A stretch of DNA of 64,000 nucleotides from Chloroflexota bacterium (GCA_026709625.1 JAPOSR010000052.1:1-64000); one strand, 5' to 3'; counted from the first letter of the stretch, positions 43,347-52,467 are shown. A program made the numbers and translations. The notes: generated by a model not told the origin, from the sequence alone.

Positions 43347-44918
43347 CTATTGCCCAGCGATGCCCGGCTCGCGCAGAAATTCAGACCTTGTCGCCTGTGT
43401 GAGGGCTTGCTGGTCAACTGGCAGCAGGCTCCAAAAGAGCGCTGGGTCGGCAATGTGCCCGTTGGCAGCCTGGCTGTACTGACTCAGCAGCTGCAGAAAA
43501 GCCGCATCACCGATATCGTCGCGCAGGTTGTGCAGCATTTGCACGCCGCGCAGGTAGATGGCGTTGATATAGGCGCGCGCGGTGGTGAATTCATAGACGG
43601 CGCTGTCGACCTTGCCCTGCGGGAAAAAGCCAGCCACGCGGAAGCTCCACCACCAATTCCTTTCGGCAGGATAAAATGCCTCAATATACAGGTATTCGCT
43701 ATAAGTGGCGAGCGCTTCGTCCAGCCAGGGGTTCAGTGCCGAGTCGCTGCCGACGCGGGCATACCACCACTGATGCGCGATCTCGTGCACAGCGATGAGC
43801 GTCAAGTAATTCTTGGGCGTGCCATCAAAGCCATAAAACCAGGCGCTGCCCACATAGACCAAACCTGTAAATTCCATGCCATCGGGGAAGTCGCCTTGCA
43901 CGATTACAAACCGCCCATACGGGTATGCGCCGAAGTAGCCAGCAAACAGATCAAGCGCCTTGCCCGCTTCTGTCAACAAGTGCGCGGCGCTGTCCAGCCA
44001 AGAGCCGCCAGCGTTGGCTTGGGCATCGGCAAAATGGTAGACAGCCACCACCAGCCCTGGCGCGACTTCCCGTTCGCTGACAATGAACGCTTCGCTGAGG
44101 CTGATGGCAAAATCACGCGAGGCCGGCAACTCGACCAGCCAGCGCCCCGCCCCCAGGCGCGTCACATCGCCCGGCGCAGCCAGCTGGAGCTTGTCAGACG
44201 CGTTCTTCGCCATGATCTGCACCCGCCAGTCGGCTCGCTCATAAACGATTTGCTCGCCGATGCCGCTGGGCTGATGAATCCGCCAGTCGCCAGCCAGCCG
44301 GGCAGCGACAGCCGGCAAGAAGTGGCTCAGATTGAGCTGGCGCGGGCTGTGGCCCAAGAAGCCGCGGTAGGAACGCAAGCCTTCGCGTATGGCGCTCGGG
44401 CGCAGCTGAAAAGCCAGCGCGGCTTCGAGCCAGCAGCCGGGCAGCAGCGGCGCGGCCAGCAGAATCTCGAGGCGGTTGCTGTCGAGCCGATACTCGGCGC
44501 TCTCGCCATTGACGCGCAGATCCAGCAGCGAGAAGGTGTCTGTCCATTGATTGGCTTGCACATCGATCACCAGCTTGCGCAGCGGCTCCGCTTCCAGGTT
44601 GTGAAAGACGATGCGCTGCGAGACATCGGCAGCGCGCGCGCCATAATCAACAGTCACATCGGCTTCAACGCGGCGCGCCAGCCCGGGCGCAGAATCGGAG
44701 CAGCGCTCGGGTTTGCGGTCGGGCGGAGGCGAGGCAGTTTGTGAATCGCTGTGGATAGCCAGTGGCGTGGCTTGCTGTTGAAGGGTCGCTAGCCGCAGGC
44801 CGGTTTTCCTGGCGGCTGCCGCGTCTTCGTCAGAAGCGGCTCGGCTCAAATTGCAGCCGACCAGCAGGAAGCAGCCAACCAGCATAAACAGGCATGCGCG
44901 AAACATACATGGCATCAT
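43347..44918 (-). CDS. M1-like zinc metallopeptidase, predicted lipoprotein
   Basis: 523 residues. The N-terminus MFRACLFMLVGCFLLVGCN is a lipoprotein signal with lipobox L-V-G-C, so the protein should be anchored outside the membrane. The gluzincin zinc site is HEIAHQWWY, with the third ligand in WLDEALATYSEYLY about 20 residues on. Upstream, DGMEFTGLVYVGSAWF corresponds to the G-A/M-E-N exopeptidase region of M1, but with D-G-M-E-F, so aminopeptidase specificity may be altered. The N-terminal half is a beta-sandwich-like domain (FHNLEAEPLRKLVIDV). I chose ATG 44918, preceded by GGAG at 5-bp spacing. Confidence 0.85.
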   Translation of the reverse strand: MMPCMFRACLFMLVGCFLLVGCNLSRAASDEDAAAARKTGLRLATLQQQATPLAIHSDSQTASPPPDRKPERCSDSAPGLARRVEADVTVDYGARAADVSQRIVFHNLEAEPLRKLVIDVQANQWTDTFSLLDLRVNGESAEYRLDSNRLEILLAAPLLPGCWLEAALAFQLRPSAIREGLRSYRGFLGHSPRQLNLSHFLPAVAARLAGDWRIHQPSGIGEQIVYERADWRVQIMAKNASDKLQLAAPGDVTRLGAGRWLVELPASRDFAISLSEAFIVSEREVAPGLVVAVYHFADAQANAGGSWLDSAAHLLTEAGKALDLFAGYFGAYPYGRFVIVQGDFPDGMEFTGLVYVGSAWFYGFDGTPKNYLTLIAVHEIAHQWWYARVGSDSALNPWLDEALATYSEYLYIEAFYPAERNWWWSFRVAGFFPQGKVDSAVYEFTTARAYINAIYLRGVQMLHNLRDDIGDAAFLQLLSQYSQAANGHIADPALFWSLLPVDQQALTQATRSEFLREPGIAGQ

Positions 44919-45058
44919 ACTCTCCGTCCGCCACGCCGACAACGCAGGGTTTCGCTGCGCTCACGACAGCAAATCATTTTGTTGGCGCAGAAACAGAAAA
45001 AAGAGTATACACAGGTTGCTTTCTCCCTGCGCTCTGTGCCCTTTGCGCCGGCTGTGTT

Positions 45059-46018
45059 ATGGTTGTTGCCGACTATGGAGCGGTCCTGCGTGTGACAGAC
45101 GCCAGCCAAACAGCCCGACGCGCAAGCGGCGCAAAACTCGCCGCGGGTCTCCGCTTGTCGCGGTGGCGGGAACATGCGCCCTTCACAATTCCCTTGACGC
45201 TGGTCGGCGGACTGCTGGCGACAGAGTCGCTTGGCGCTGCGGTCGATTGGCGGCTCTTTGCCGTGCTGGCTGCCAATGTGCTGGCAATGTGCTTCGCGTT
45301 TATGCTTAACGATGTAGAAGATGCGCCAGACGACGCGCTGGACGCGGCCAAACGCGCCCACAATGTCATCAGCGCGGGGCTGCTCAGCCGGCGGGAAGGC
45401 CTGGGCATCTGCGCGGCGACATTTGCGCTGTCGCTATTGCTTTTTGTTTGGGCGGGCGGCTGGGCTCTAGCGCTGGGCGGCATGACCTTGGCGCTGTGCT
45501 ACCTGTATTCGGCGCGCCCGTTTCGCTTGAAGGCGCGTCCACTAAGCGATGTCCTTTCGCATGCGCTGATGTTGAGCGGCTTGCTCGTGGCGGCTGGATA
45601 TGCCACCTATAGCAGCGATGCCGGCGGAATCTGGCTGGTCGTGACAGCAGCCAGCTTGTTTTCCGCCTATGGGCAGTTCTATAACCAGCTGGAAGATTAT
45701 GATGTCGACAAGTCGGCTGGCTTGCGCAACACAGTCGTGCTGCTGGGCAAAAGAAGGACCGCCTGGCTGGGAAATCTTTCGCTGGTCGGCGCGCTGGTCG
45801 GCGGCGTCGCCGCGATTGGGCAGGGTTTGTTTCCAGCCTGGCTGGGCGTCGTCGGCGGCATCGGCATCTTGACCTGCGCGGTCTTTCCATGGGAACTGGA
45901 CATGCGCGGCAATCGGGCAACAGGCGGCGCCAATGCGCAGCGGCCCGGTTTGCTTGTCGCCAACTTGACAGCGATGATGTGGCTGGCGTCCAATCTGGGG
46001 CTGCTGACCATCGCCTGA
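45059..46018 (+). CDS. UbiA-family prenyltransferase
   Basis: About 319 residues with eight or nine hydrophobic segments. It transfers a polyprenyl group to an aromatic or similar acceptor, as in quinone, haem or (bacterio)chlorophyll synthesis. The first Mg-diphosphate motif is MLNDVEDAPDDALDAAKR (N-D-x-x-D) and the second is YNQLEDYDVDKSAGLRNT (D-x-x-x-D-x-x-x-G). The acceptor cannot be told from sequence. The frame is open from 44894, but ATG 45059 gives a start close to the first membrane segment; the upstream part is divergent-promoter DNA shared with the peptidase gene. Confidence 0.83.
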   Translation: MVVADYGAVLRVTDASQTARRASGAKLAAGLRLSRWREHAPFTIPLTLVGGLLATESLGAAVDWRLFAVLAANVLAMCFAFMLNDVEDAPDDALDAAKRAHNVISAGLLSRREGLGICAATFALSLLLFVWAGGWALALGGMTLALCYLYSARPFRLKARPLSDVLSHALMLSGLLVAAGYATYSSDAGGIWLVVTAASLFSAYGQFYNQLEDYDVDKSAGLRNTVVLLGKRRTAWLGNLSLVGALVGGVAAIGQGLFPAWLGVVGGIGILTCAVFPWELDMRGNRATGGANAQRPGLLVANLTAMMWLASNLGLLTIA

Positions 46019-46033
46019 GTCGACAATCTCCGC

Positions 46034-46064
46034 TTGACCGATTCGCAAATCCTTGTGCTAGTAT
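46034..46064 (+). promoter_or_regulatory. Candidate promoter for the small membrane gene
   Basis: TTGACC (46034-46039), 19-bp spacer, TAGTAT (46059-46064), 30 bp before ATG 46095. Confidence 0.35.
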
Positions 46065-46094
46065 ACGGACAGGCAGACGAGGACAGGTCGGCAC

Positions 46095-46496
46095 ATGGCG
46101 GATCTTCATCAAATCCTCTTCAACATGCACATTTTCTACTCGCTGGCGCTGGGCATTTGGGCGGCGTTCGTGGCTGGGCCGGCGCGCGGCAAAGAGACAC
46201 TGAGCGGCAATTACTGGGGCGCGGTGGTCGTCTATGCGCTGCTGGCGGGCATCACCCTGTTGGTGGGCGTCGCGCTGCTATTGACTGGTTTCGAGCTGCT
46301 TGCAGGGCGCACTGTCGTGTATGTGCTGTACATGCTGTGGCTGGCGATCATCATGCCGGGCTTGTTCAGCCTGTTGAGCGGGCGCGATGATCGGCAGGCG
46401 GCGCTTGCCTATGCCCTGCTGGCTTTCTTCAATTTCAGCACCTCGCTCAGCATGATCCAGCGCGAACTGATTGGTCCCTGGGTCGCTGCCGCATAG
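46095..46496 (+). CDS. Four-helix membrane protein of unknown function
   Basis: 133 residues, four predicted transmembrane helices (IFYSLALGIWAAFVAGP; VVVYALLAGITLLVGVALLL; TVVYVLYMLWLAIIMPGLF; AALAYALLAFFNFSTSLSMI). Short polar loops include a conserved-looking RGKETLSGNYWG after helix 1. I do not recognise a named family. It has its own candidate promoter and lies 17 bp before the CCA-transferase-like gene, so the two may be cotranscribed. Confidence 0.65.
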   Translation: MADLHQILFNMHIFYSLALGIWAAFVAGPARGKETLSGNYWGAVVVYALLAGITLLVGVALLLTGFELLAGRTVVYVLYMLWLAIIMPGLFSLLSGRDDRQAALAYALLAFFNFSTSLSMIQRELIGPWVAAA

Positions 46497-46513
46497 CCGC
46501 AAGCTGGCTAACC

Positions 46514-47893
46514 ATGACGCCGCCCGACAGCGCAAGCATCAAGCCGGACACTTTCGACCACAGCGCGTTGGCTCGCGGACTGGGTGAAGCGCCGGCGCGC
46601 CTGACAGCGCTTGTGGCAAAGCACGCGCAAGGCAAAGGGCACAGCCTCTGCCTGGTTGGCGGAGTCGTGCGCGACCTGCTGTTGGAGCGAGGCAGCGCCG
46701 ACTTGGATTTTGTGATCGACAGCGACGCGGCGGCATTTGCGCGCGGCTTGCAAACGCGCTATGGCGGACGAGTGGCCGCGCACAAACCGTTTGGCACGGC
46801 GAAATGGTCGCTGGATGCTGAATCCGCCGACAGGCTCGGGCTGTCCCTGGCCGGCCTGCCACAGCATATCGACTTTGCCCGGGCGCGCAATGAGGTGTAT
46901 GCCGAGCCAGCTGCCCTGCCCAGCACCAAACCGGGCAGCATCGAAGACGACATGCGGCGGCGCGACTTTTCGGTCAATGCGCTGGCGCTGCGTTTGAGCC
47001 CTGGCGCGCAATACGGGCAACTGCTGGATGTCTGCGGCGGGCTGCCTGACCTGCGCAATCGCCAAATTCGCGCATTGCATGCCCGCAGCTTCATAGACGA
47101 CCCCACACGGATACTGCGCGCGCTGCGATTTGCGACTCGGCTGAATTTTGCCATTGATGCCCAGACAAACATCTGGCTGCGCGATGCGCTGCCTTTGCTG
47201 AAGCGGGTGTCTGGCGCGCGCCTGCGCAACGAGATCGAGCAGATCTTCGGCGAGAAGCTGGCTGGCAAGATTCTGCTGGGCTTGCATGACGTGGGCGCGT
47301 GGCAAGCGCTACAGCCCGGCTTTCGCCTGTCAAAGCGCCTCGCAAAGGCTCTGCGGCGCGCGCAAGAGCAAGAACCGCCTTGGCAGTCGGCAGACTATGA
47401 TGCGCCTACATTGCGCTGGTGCCTGCTGCTGGCGGGCGTCGAAGAACGCGCCGCGCGCCGCATCGCCATCCGTCTCGACCTGAATCGTCAACAGATCGCC
47501 AGCATAAGCGCCACCTGTCGCATTCTTGCGATTGCCGCAGAACTCGCCGACCCCGAGCGCCGCGCCAGCGAGATTGCGCCGCGCCTAGAAAAGCTGCCGT
47601 CCGCCGCCCTGCGCGCTGGCTGGCTGCTGCTGCATGACTCGCCAGCCGCCCAGGAACGATTGCGCCTGACCACGCAACGCTGGCGGACTGTGCGCCCCTG
47701 CACAAGCGGGCATGACCTGCGCGCGCTGGGCTTGCCGCCTGGTCCGCGCTACAAACAGATTCTGGAACGGCTGCGTGGCGCATGGATTGATGGCGACGTG
47801 CGGTCCTGCGCAGACGAGCAGGCGCTGCTGCAGAAACTGCTCGAAAGCAGCGAGCGCCCGCCTGGCAATCCACCAGGTGCAAGGCTCCTGTAA
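46514..47893 (+). CDS. tRNA nucleotidyltransferase/poly(A) polymerase family protein
   Basis: 459-residue class II nucleotidyltransferase, either a CCA-adding enzyme or a poly(A) polymerase relative. Catalytic head: CLVGGVVRDLLLERGSADLDFVID (G-G-x-V-R-D and D-x-D), then RRRDFSVNALALRL, and the neck DPTRILRALRFATRLNFAID (motifs for template-free base selection). The C-terminal ~200 residues are arginine- and leucine-rich with no clear HD domain. The function most likely is 3'-CCA repair or addition, since no other cca is seen in the window. It is followed by ccdA after 59 bp. Confidence 0.85.
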   Translation: MTPPDSASIKPDTFDHSALARGLGEAPARLTALVAKHAQGKGHSLCLVGGVVRDLLLERGSADLDFVIDSDAAAFARGLQTRYGGRVAAHKPFGTAKWSLDAESADRLGLSLAGLPQHIDFARARNEVYAEPAALPSTKPGSIEDDMRRRDFSVNALALRLSPGAQYGQLLDVCGGLPDLRNRQIRALHARSFIDDPTRILRALRFATRLNFAIDAQTNIWLRDALPLLKRVSGARLRNEIEQIFGEKLAGKILLGLHDVGAWQALQPGFRLSKRLAKALRRAQEQEPPWQSADYDAPTLRWCLLLAGVEERAARRIAIRLDLNRQQIASISATCRILAIAAELADPERRASEIAPRLEKLPSAALRAGWLLLHDSPAAQERLRLTTQRWRTVRPCTSGHDLRALGLPPGPRYKQILERLRGAWIDGDVRSCADEQALLQKLLESSERPPGNPPGARLL

Positions 47894-47952
47894 GGATTTT
47901 CTGGCAGACTGCTGGCACGAGCAGCCGCAAGTGGATGTCGGAGGCGGTGAAA

Positions 47953-49875
47953 ATGGACAATGTGACGATTGGCTTGGCCTTGGTGGCGGGCTTGCTTTCA
48001 TTTATCTCGCCTTGTGTGCTGCCGCTGGTGCCAGCCTACATCGGCTATATGGGCGGGCGCATGACGCACCAGGTCAGCCGGCAGCAGGCAGTGGGCGCGC
48101 CCCCCGCGATCAGCCTGGGCATGCGCTTGCAGATGCTGGCGCATGGCGCTGCCTTCGTTTCCGGCTTTACCGTGATCTTTGTGCTGATCGGCTTGCTGAC
48201 GACAGCGCTATCCAGCGTGGCGGGCCAATATGTCGGCGCTTTCACAGAAGCGCTGGGGCGCGTGGGCGGGGTCGTAATCATCTTTTTTGGCTTGCAATTC
48301 ATGGGCTTGCTGCCGCGCCTGTTCAGCTGGCTGCGAGGCAAGAACCGCGCTGCGCTGGTGGACAGCCGTTTATTCAGCCTGGCGACCGCTTTTGCCGCCA
48401 GCCTCTTGATCTATTGGGCGCTGCTGGAAGAGGCGGTCTTGGCGCTGCCGGCCATCGCTGCGCTGCTGCTGGGCATGGCTGCTGGCAGCGCGTTTACACA
48501 GCCGGGTCGTTTTTGGATGGCGCTGATGGATCGGCTGCAGCTCGCTTTATATGCCGATACGCGCGCCGACCTTAGCGCCGGACGCGAGGGCACGGTTGGC
48601 TCGTTTTTTATGGGCATGGTCTTTTCGGCTGGCTGGACGCCTTGCATCGGTCCGCTGTTGGGCACGATCCTCACTGTCGCCGCCACAGCCGGCGCGACCA
48701 GTGGCGATGTCGCCCAGGGCATGCTGCTGCTGGCGGCATACAGCGTCGGCTTGGGCATTCCGTTTTTGATCACAGCCATGCTGATGGATGGCGCGCGCGG
48801 CATGTTGCGGCGTTTGCAGCGGCGGATGCGGGTCATTGAGCTGTTCAGCGGCTGCCTGATGATCCTCATCGGACTGCTGGTGGCCAGCGGGCGTTTGCAG
48901 AGTCTCAGCCAAACTTTCTCGCGCGGGGAGTTTGCCGATTTAACCTTTCGCATCGAAGAATGCGGCTTGGGCGTCTTTGCGGGCGATCTGCATTTGTCGC
49001 ACCTTGGCGACTGTTTGGCTGATGAGCTGCGGCCAGTGGCGGTCAACCAAAGCGCCAGCCTGCATTTCACTGCCGACGCGCAAAGACGGCAGATGCTCTT
49101 CTATGCCGAGGCCGGCGACCAGATTGATGTAGAAGCGCGCGGCTTGGCGGACAGCGGGCTGGAATTAGAACTTGCGCTTTATGCGCCCGATAACACGATC
49201 GTGGCGCGCGCCAACAGCGCCGAAAGCCGCCAAGTCGCCGACATGCGCTATCCCATGACGGCTGTCGAACTGGCCAGCGGCGGCTTGCACCGGCTGAGCC
49301 TGCGCGCAGAAGACTTCAATGGCGACGAGCGCATCCGCGTCAAAGTGCGGCACGCGCTGCCCCTTACAGAAGAATCCAGCCCGTCCGCCTTGTCTAGCAA
49401 TATCATCAGCAGCCTAAGCGACTTGGTCAGCGAAATCGGCGAAATCGGGCTGGAAGCCGGCAAGCGCGCGCCGGCATTCAGCATTGCCACGCTGGACGGC
49501 GAGCGGCTGAGCCTGGCAGATCTGCGCGGCAAGGTGACGCTGCTGAATTTTTGGGGCACCTGGTGCGGTCCCTGCCGCCGCGAGATGCCCGAGTTCCAGC
49601 GCGTCTATGCGGAATGGGCGGCGCGCGGCTTTGAGATACTCGCCATCGCCTATAACGACACAGCTGCCGCCATGTCCGACTTCCGCGCCGAATTTGGCTT
49701 GAGCTTCCCGCTGGCGCTGGATGACACCGGCGCGGTCAACGAGGCCTATGCCATCCAGACGCGGCCCAGTTCTTTTTTGATCGATAAAGACGGCAGGATC
49801 GTGATGCGGCATTTCGGCGTGCTTTCGCAGGCGCAGCTGGACGACATGCTGATGGCTGTATTCGCCGATGCATAA
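47953..49875 (+). CDS. CcdA-thioredoxin fusion (DsbD-like electron carrier)
   Basis: 640 residues in three parts. Residues ~5-300 are a CcdA/DsbD-beta membrane domain; its two redox cysteines are in SFISPCVLPLVPAY and SAGWTPCIGPLLG. A large insertion between them (~residues 110-205) adds extra membrane segments. Residues ~340-470 form a beta-rich PPC-like domain (FYAEAGDQIDVEARG; LALYAPDNTIV). Residues ~495-640 are a TlpA-type thioredoxin with FWGTWCGPCRREMPEF (C-x2-C). It would move reducing power from the cytoplasm to extracytoplasmic thiols, for example for cytochrome c. Start ATG 47953 has GGAGG 8 bases upstream. A second TlpA gene follows. Confidence 0.85.
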   Translation: MDNVTIGLALVAGLLSFISPCVLPLVPAYIGYMGGRMTHQVSRQQAVGAPPAISLGMRLQMLAHGAAFVSGFTVIFVLIGLLTTALSSVAGQYVGAFTEALGRVGGVVIIFFGLQFMGLLPRLFSWLRGKNRAALVDSRLFSLATAFAASLLIYWALLEEAVLALPAIAALLLGMAAGSAFTQPGRFWMALMDRLQLALYADTRADLSAGREGTVGSFFMGMVFSAGWTPCIGPLLGTILTVAATAGATSGDVAQGMLLLAAYSVGLGIPFLITAMLMDGARGMLRRLQRRMRVIELFSGCLMILIGLLVASGRLQSLSQTFSRGEFADLTFRIEECGLGVFAGDLHLSHLGDCLADELRPVAVNQSASLHFTADAQRRQMLFYAEAGDQIDVEARGLADSGLELELALYAPDNTIVARANSAESRQVADMRYPMTAVELASGGLHRLSLRAEDFNGDERIRVKVRHALPLTEESSPSALSSNIISSLSDLVSEIGEIGLEAGKRAPAFSIATLDGERLSLADLRGKVTLLNFWGTWCGPCRREMPEFQRVYAEWAARGFEILAIAYNDTAAAMSDFRAEFGLSFPLALDDTGAVNEAYAIQTRPSSFLIDKDGRIVMRHFGVLSQAQLDDMLMAVFADA

Positions 49876-49893
49876 CCCGTCCGCCAGACACAG

Positions 49894-50448
49894 ATGAGCC
49901 GCTCGCGCAGACTCGCGCATTGGCTGGCGGCGCTGATTTGCTGCGGGCTGGCGCTGGCGATCATTGTCCAAGCTGGCTTGCCGCAGCGCTCAAAAATCGC
50001 CCGCGGCTCGTCCACTGCTGCTGTGCCCGCGGTGGGCCGTCCAGCGCCGATCTTTCAGCTGCCGGGCTTGACTGGCGAGACAATTTCCCTGCTGCGAGAC
50101 GGGACGGCTTTTACATTGCTGTACTTCTGGTCTACCACCTGCGCGCCTTGCCGCAAAGAAATGCCCGCGCTTAACGACCTTTATGCCAGCGAGCCGCTGC
50201 GCATCCTGGCTGTGAATATGGGAGAAAGCGCGAATCGCGTGCGCGCCTGGGTCGACCAGCTGGGGCTGAGATACCCAGCGCTGCTCGACCCGGCTTTGGC
50301 TGTGGCGCGCGCCTATCAGATCCGCGGATTGCCCAGCGCCTTCTTGATCGATGCCGAATACCGCATTGTTCGCGTGTATTTTGGGCCGGTCAGCATCGAG
50401 CAACTGCGGCGCGATATCGCTGGGGTGGCGCGGCATGCACAGGGTTAA
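49894..50448 (+). CDS. TlpA-like membrane-anchored thioredoxin
   Basis: 184 residues. The N-terminal basic stretch (SRSRRLAH) and one hydrophobic segment (WLAALICCGLALAIIVQAGL) form a signal anchor. The thioredoxin fold has FWSTTCAPCRKEMPAL (C-x2-C), the cis-Pro in IRGLPSAFLIDAEYRIV and the TlpA/ResA-style F-x-L-x-x-L-x-G (PIFQLPGLTGETISL). It probably receives electrons from the CcdA fusion 18 bp upstream and reduces a partner such as apocytochrome c. Overlaps the next gene by 14 bp. Confidence 0.88.
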   Translation: MSRSRRLAHWLAALICCGLALAIIVQAGLPQRSKIARGSSTAAVPAVGRPAPIFQLPGLTGETISLLRDGTAFTLLYFWSTTCAPCRKEMPALNDLYASEPLRILAVNMGESANRVRAWVDQLGLRYPALLDPALAVARAYQIRGLPSAFLIDAEYRIVRVYFGPVSIEQLRRDIAGVARHAQG

Positions 50449-51205
50449 ACAGCTTGTCAGACAGATTGCGCTGTCGGTGGCGCGGCATTGGCTGCGCATA
50501 GCTTTGACGATGTTGGCGCTGTATATCAGTTTGCCTTGGCTGGCGCCCACCTTGGCCAGGCTCGGCTTTGCGGCCGCCGCCGATGCCATATACACGCTCT
50601 ACAGCCCGTTCTGCCACCAATTCGCGTTTCGGTCGGTCTTTGTCTATGGCGAGCAGCCTTTCTATCCGCGCGCGGCAGCTGGGGCTGGCTTCGCGCCGTT
50701 TGAAGAATTCGCAGTGGAGTCGGCGGCGTTTCAAGCGGAATATCGCTATTGGTCCAGGCGATTTGGCGGGGAAAACCAGCCAGCCAGCGCCGATGACCTG
50801 CAAGTCTTCAGCGCGCCCCAGCAGCTAGCGGCGCGACACTTCATCGGCGACGAGAGCTTCGGTTACAAGACCAGCTTGTGCGCGCGCGATTTGGCGATTT
50901 ATACGCTGCTATTTTTCGGCGGGCTTGTGTATCGGCGCTATCGCTGGCGCATCCGTCCCTTGCCGCTTTGGCTCTTTGCGCTGGCGGGCTTGCTGCCCAT
51001 CGGCCTGGATGGCGGCAGCCAGCTGTTGAGTTATCCGCCGTTTGAGCTGTGGCCAGCCCGAGAAAGCGCGCCGCTCTTGCGGGTTGTCACGGGTGGCTTT
51101 TTCGGGTTGATGTGCGCCTGGCTTGGCTTCCCGCATATCGAACGCTCCATGCATGACCTCATCATGCAGTTGGAGCCTGGCACGTTCCCGGAAAGACTGG
51201 CCTAG
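50435..51205 (+). CDS. DUF2085 membrane protein
   Basis: 256 residues. The family signatures are YSPFCHQFAFRSVF (C-H-Q), SLCARDLAIYTLLFFGG (C-x-R-D-x-A-I-Y) and LLPIGLDGGSQLLSY (L-D-G-x-x-Q). Four predicted helices. An extra extracytoplasmic-looking loop of about 80 residues sits between C-H-Q and C-A-R-D. The function of the family is unknown; the conserved Cys/His suggest metal or redox chemistry, which fits the neighbouring thioredoxin genes. Start ATG 50435 lies within the end of the TlpA gene (14-bp overlap), so the genes are translationally coupled. Confidence 0.82.
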   Translation: MHRVKQLVRQIALSVARHWLRIALTMLALYISLPWLAPTLARLGFAAAADAIYTLYSPFCHQFAFRSVFVYGEQPFYPRAAAGAGFAPFEEFAVESAAFQAEYRYWSRRFGGENQPASADDLQVFSAPQQLAARHFIGDESFGYKTSLCARDLAIYTLLFFGGLVYRRYRWRIRPLPLWLFALAGLLPIGLDGGSQLLSYPPFELWPARESAPLLRVVTGGFFGLMCAWLGFPHIERSMHDLIMQLEPGTFPERLA

Positions 51206-51885
51206 TCGTCGGGCCGGCTGAGTCGCGAGAGGCGCTGGTTCATCATGCTGGCGTCTTTGCCTTGCGGCTTGGGCGAATTTGGGTCGGGCGGTTCTTCGAC
51301 TATCTGATAGCGAGTCGGGCGAGGCTTGGGCGCCGGCCGATTGGTCAGGCGCAGATCCAAGGCATCCAGGGTCTCATTGAGTTTGTCGGCAGCATCGCGG
51401 GCGACGGCTTTGGCAGCCTGGCCGGCGCTCGCGGCTGGTTCATCGACAGGAATGCGCGGACTGCGTCTTTCCTGTTCGTCCAGCGTCGCTTCCAGCGCAG
51501 CCAGCTCTTGCATAAGGTGTCGGGTCACCAAGCGATGGTCGCGCAATTCGGATTCAGCGATGGCAAGCTGCTGCTGTTTCAGGTTCAGCTGCGTTTGCAA
51601 TCGCCGCGAGCCCATTGTATCGCCTGCGCCCAGCGCCGCATCGACCTGTTCGTCCAGGGCGAGTGTTTCGTTCATCACTTTGTCAATCTTGGCCTGCAAT
51701 CCGTCTTCATAAAGAATCGCCTCTTCCAGGCGCGCGCGCAGTTGCGCTGCCAAAGTGCGCGGATCCGCCGATGTCGCTTGCGAATTCAACCGAATGCGCG
51801 CCAGTGGCGAGCGTGGGTTGCGCCCCAACAGCTCATTGGCTTGGGCATTCAGCAAGACCGAGAGTTTGTCGAAGAGACTGGACAT
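51202..51885 (-). CDS. Coiled-coil protein, PspA/IM30-like
   Basis: 227 residues. The N-terminus SLFDKLSVLLNAQANELLGR followed by long helices (AAQLRARLEEAILYEDGLQA; RRLQTQLNLKQQQLAIAESE; LVTRHLMQELAALEATLDEQ) has the pattern of PspA/Vipp1 proteins, which coat stressed membranes. The usual F-x-R-x-x-D/N-I-x-x-x-x-N-x-x-L-D start is only partly matched, and the C-terminal 80 residues are a proline-rich tail, so the call is tentative. Convergent with the DUF2085 gene (4-bp overlap). Confidence 0.55.
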   Translation of the reverse strand: MSSLFDKLSVLLNAQANELLGRNPRSPLARIRLNSQATSADPRTLAAQLRARLEEAILYEDGLQAKIDKVMNETLALDEQVDAALGAGDTMGSRRLQTQLNLKQQQLAIAESELRDHRLVTRHLMQELAALEATLDEQERRSPRIPVDEPAASAGQAAKAVARDAADKLNETLDALDLRLTNRPAPKPRPTRYQIVEEPPDPNSPKPQGKDASMMNQRLSRLSRPDD

Positions 51886-51930
51886 AGCCGCGCCTTTCTA
51901 TGCTCTGCATCGCTGTTCAGTATAACGCAG

Positions 51931-52467
51931 TCATGGCGCAGGCAGTTGTGCCAGCAGGTCATCCGCCCGCTGCGACAACCGAGCGTCCGCCGCGCCTGCC
52001 CACTCCATCAGCAGCGCGCGCAGGTCAGCCAGCTCCGCGCCGGCCAGCGCCGCTTCCTGCGCCGAGAGCCAGCCTGCCAAAGCCGCGCAGGCTTGAAAAG
52101 CCGCTTCGTTGTGTAGCTGGCCGCCGATGTTGATAATGCACGCCAGAGTCGATGCCAGCGCGAATTCTGCTTCGACCTCGCCCAGCGCCCAGATGGCGGT
52201 TGCGCGGCTTTGCGGGCGCTCGATCATCACCTGCGTCAAGCGGTCGACGGCTTCGCGCATTTCCTGTGTGGAAAGACGCAGGCGCAGCAGGTCACGCGGC
52301 AGGCTGGCATTCACATAATCTGGCAGCGCCGGTTGACTCGTAGCATCGCGACTGCGGCGCAGCAGCATCGCCAGTTGGAACAGCGCATGTTCGCGGCGGT
52401 CGAAGTCGTCGCTGCGCAGTTGGTCATACAAGCTCGCCAGCGCGCGCAAACGGTAGGCGCGTTTCAT
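51931..52467 (-). CDS. Helical-repeat protein of unknown function
   Basis: 178 residues, almost wholly alpha-helical by composition. HEAT-like helical pairs can be suggested (YDQLRSDDFDRREHALFQLA; ATAIWALGEVEAEFALASTL; AFQACAALAGWLSAQEAALA). No catalytic motif. ATG 52467 is preceded by a purine-rich RBS (AGGGGA); the longer frame to 52524 includes cysteine-rich upstream DNA and is not preferred. It lies 45 bp upstream of the PspA-like gene on the same strand. Confidence 0.55.
   Translation of the reverse strand: MKRAYRLRALASLYDQLRSDDFDRREHALFQLAMLLRRSRDATSQPALPDYVNASLPRDLLRLRLSTQEMREAVDRLTQVMIERPQSRATAIWALGEVEAEFALASTLACIINIGGQLHNEAAFQACAALAGWLSAQEAALAGAELADLRALLMEWAGAADARLSQRADDLLAQLPAP

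Noticed and set aside
43263..44744. Plus-strand frame of 493 codons opposite the M1-like peptidase
   Set aside because: The minus strand has a lipobox and HEXXH zinc site; the plus frame has no recognisable features and overlaps ppc.
45010..45055. Possible short repeat shared with 59825-59850 (CTTTGCGCC-type word)
   Set aside because: The shared word is about 10 bases and no longer alignment is visible; chance is likely in GC-rich DNA.
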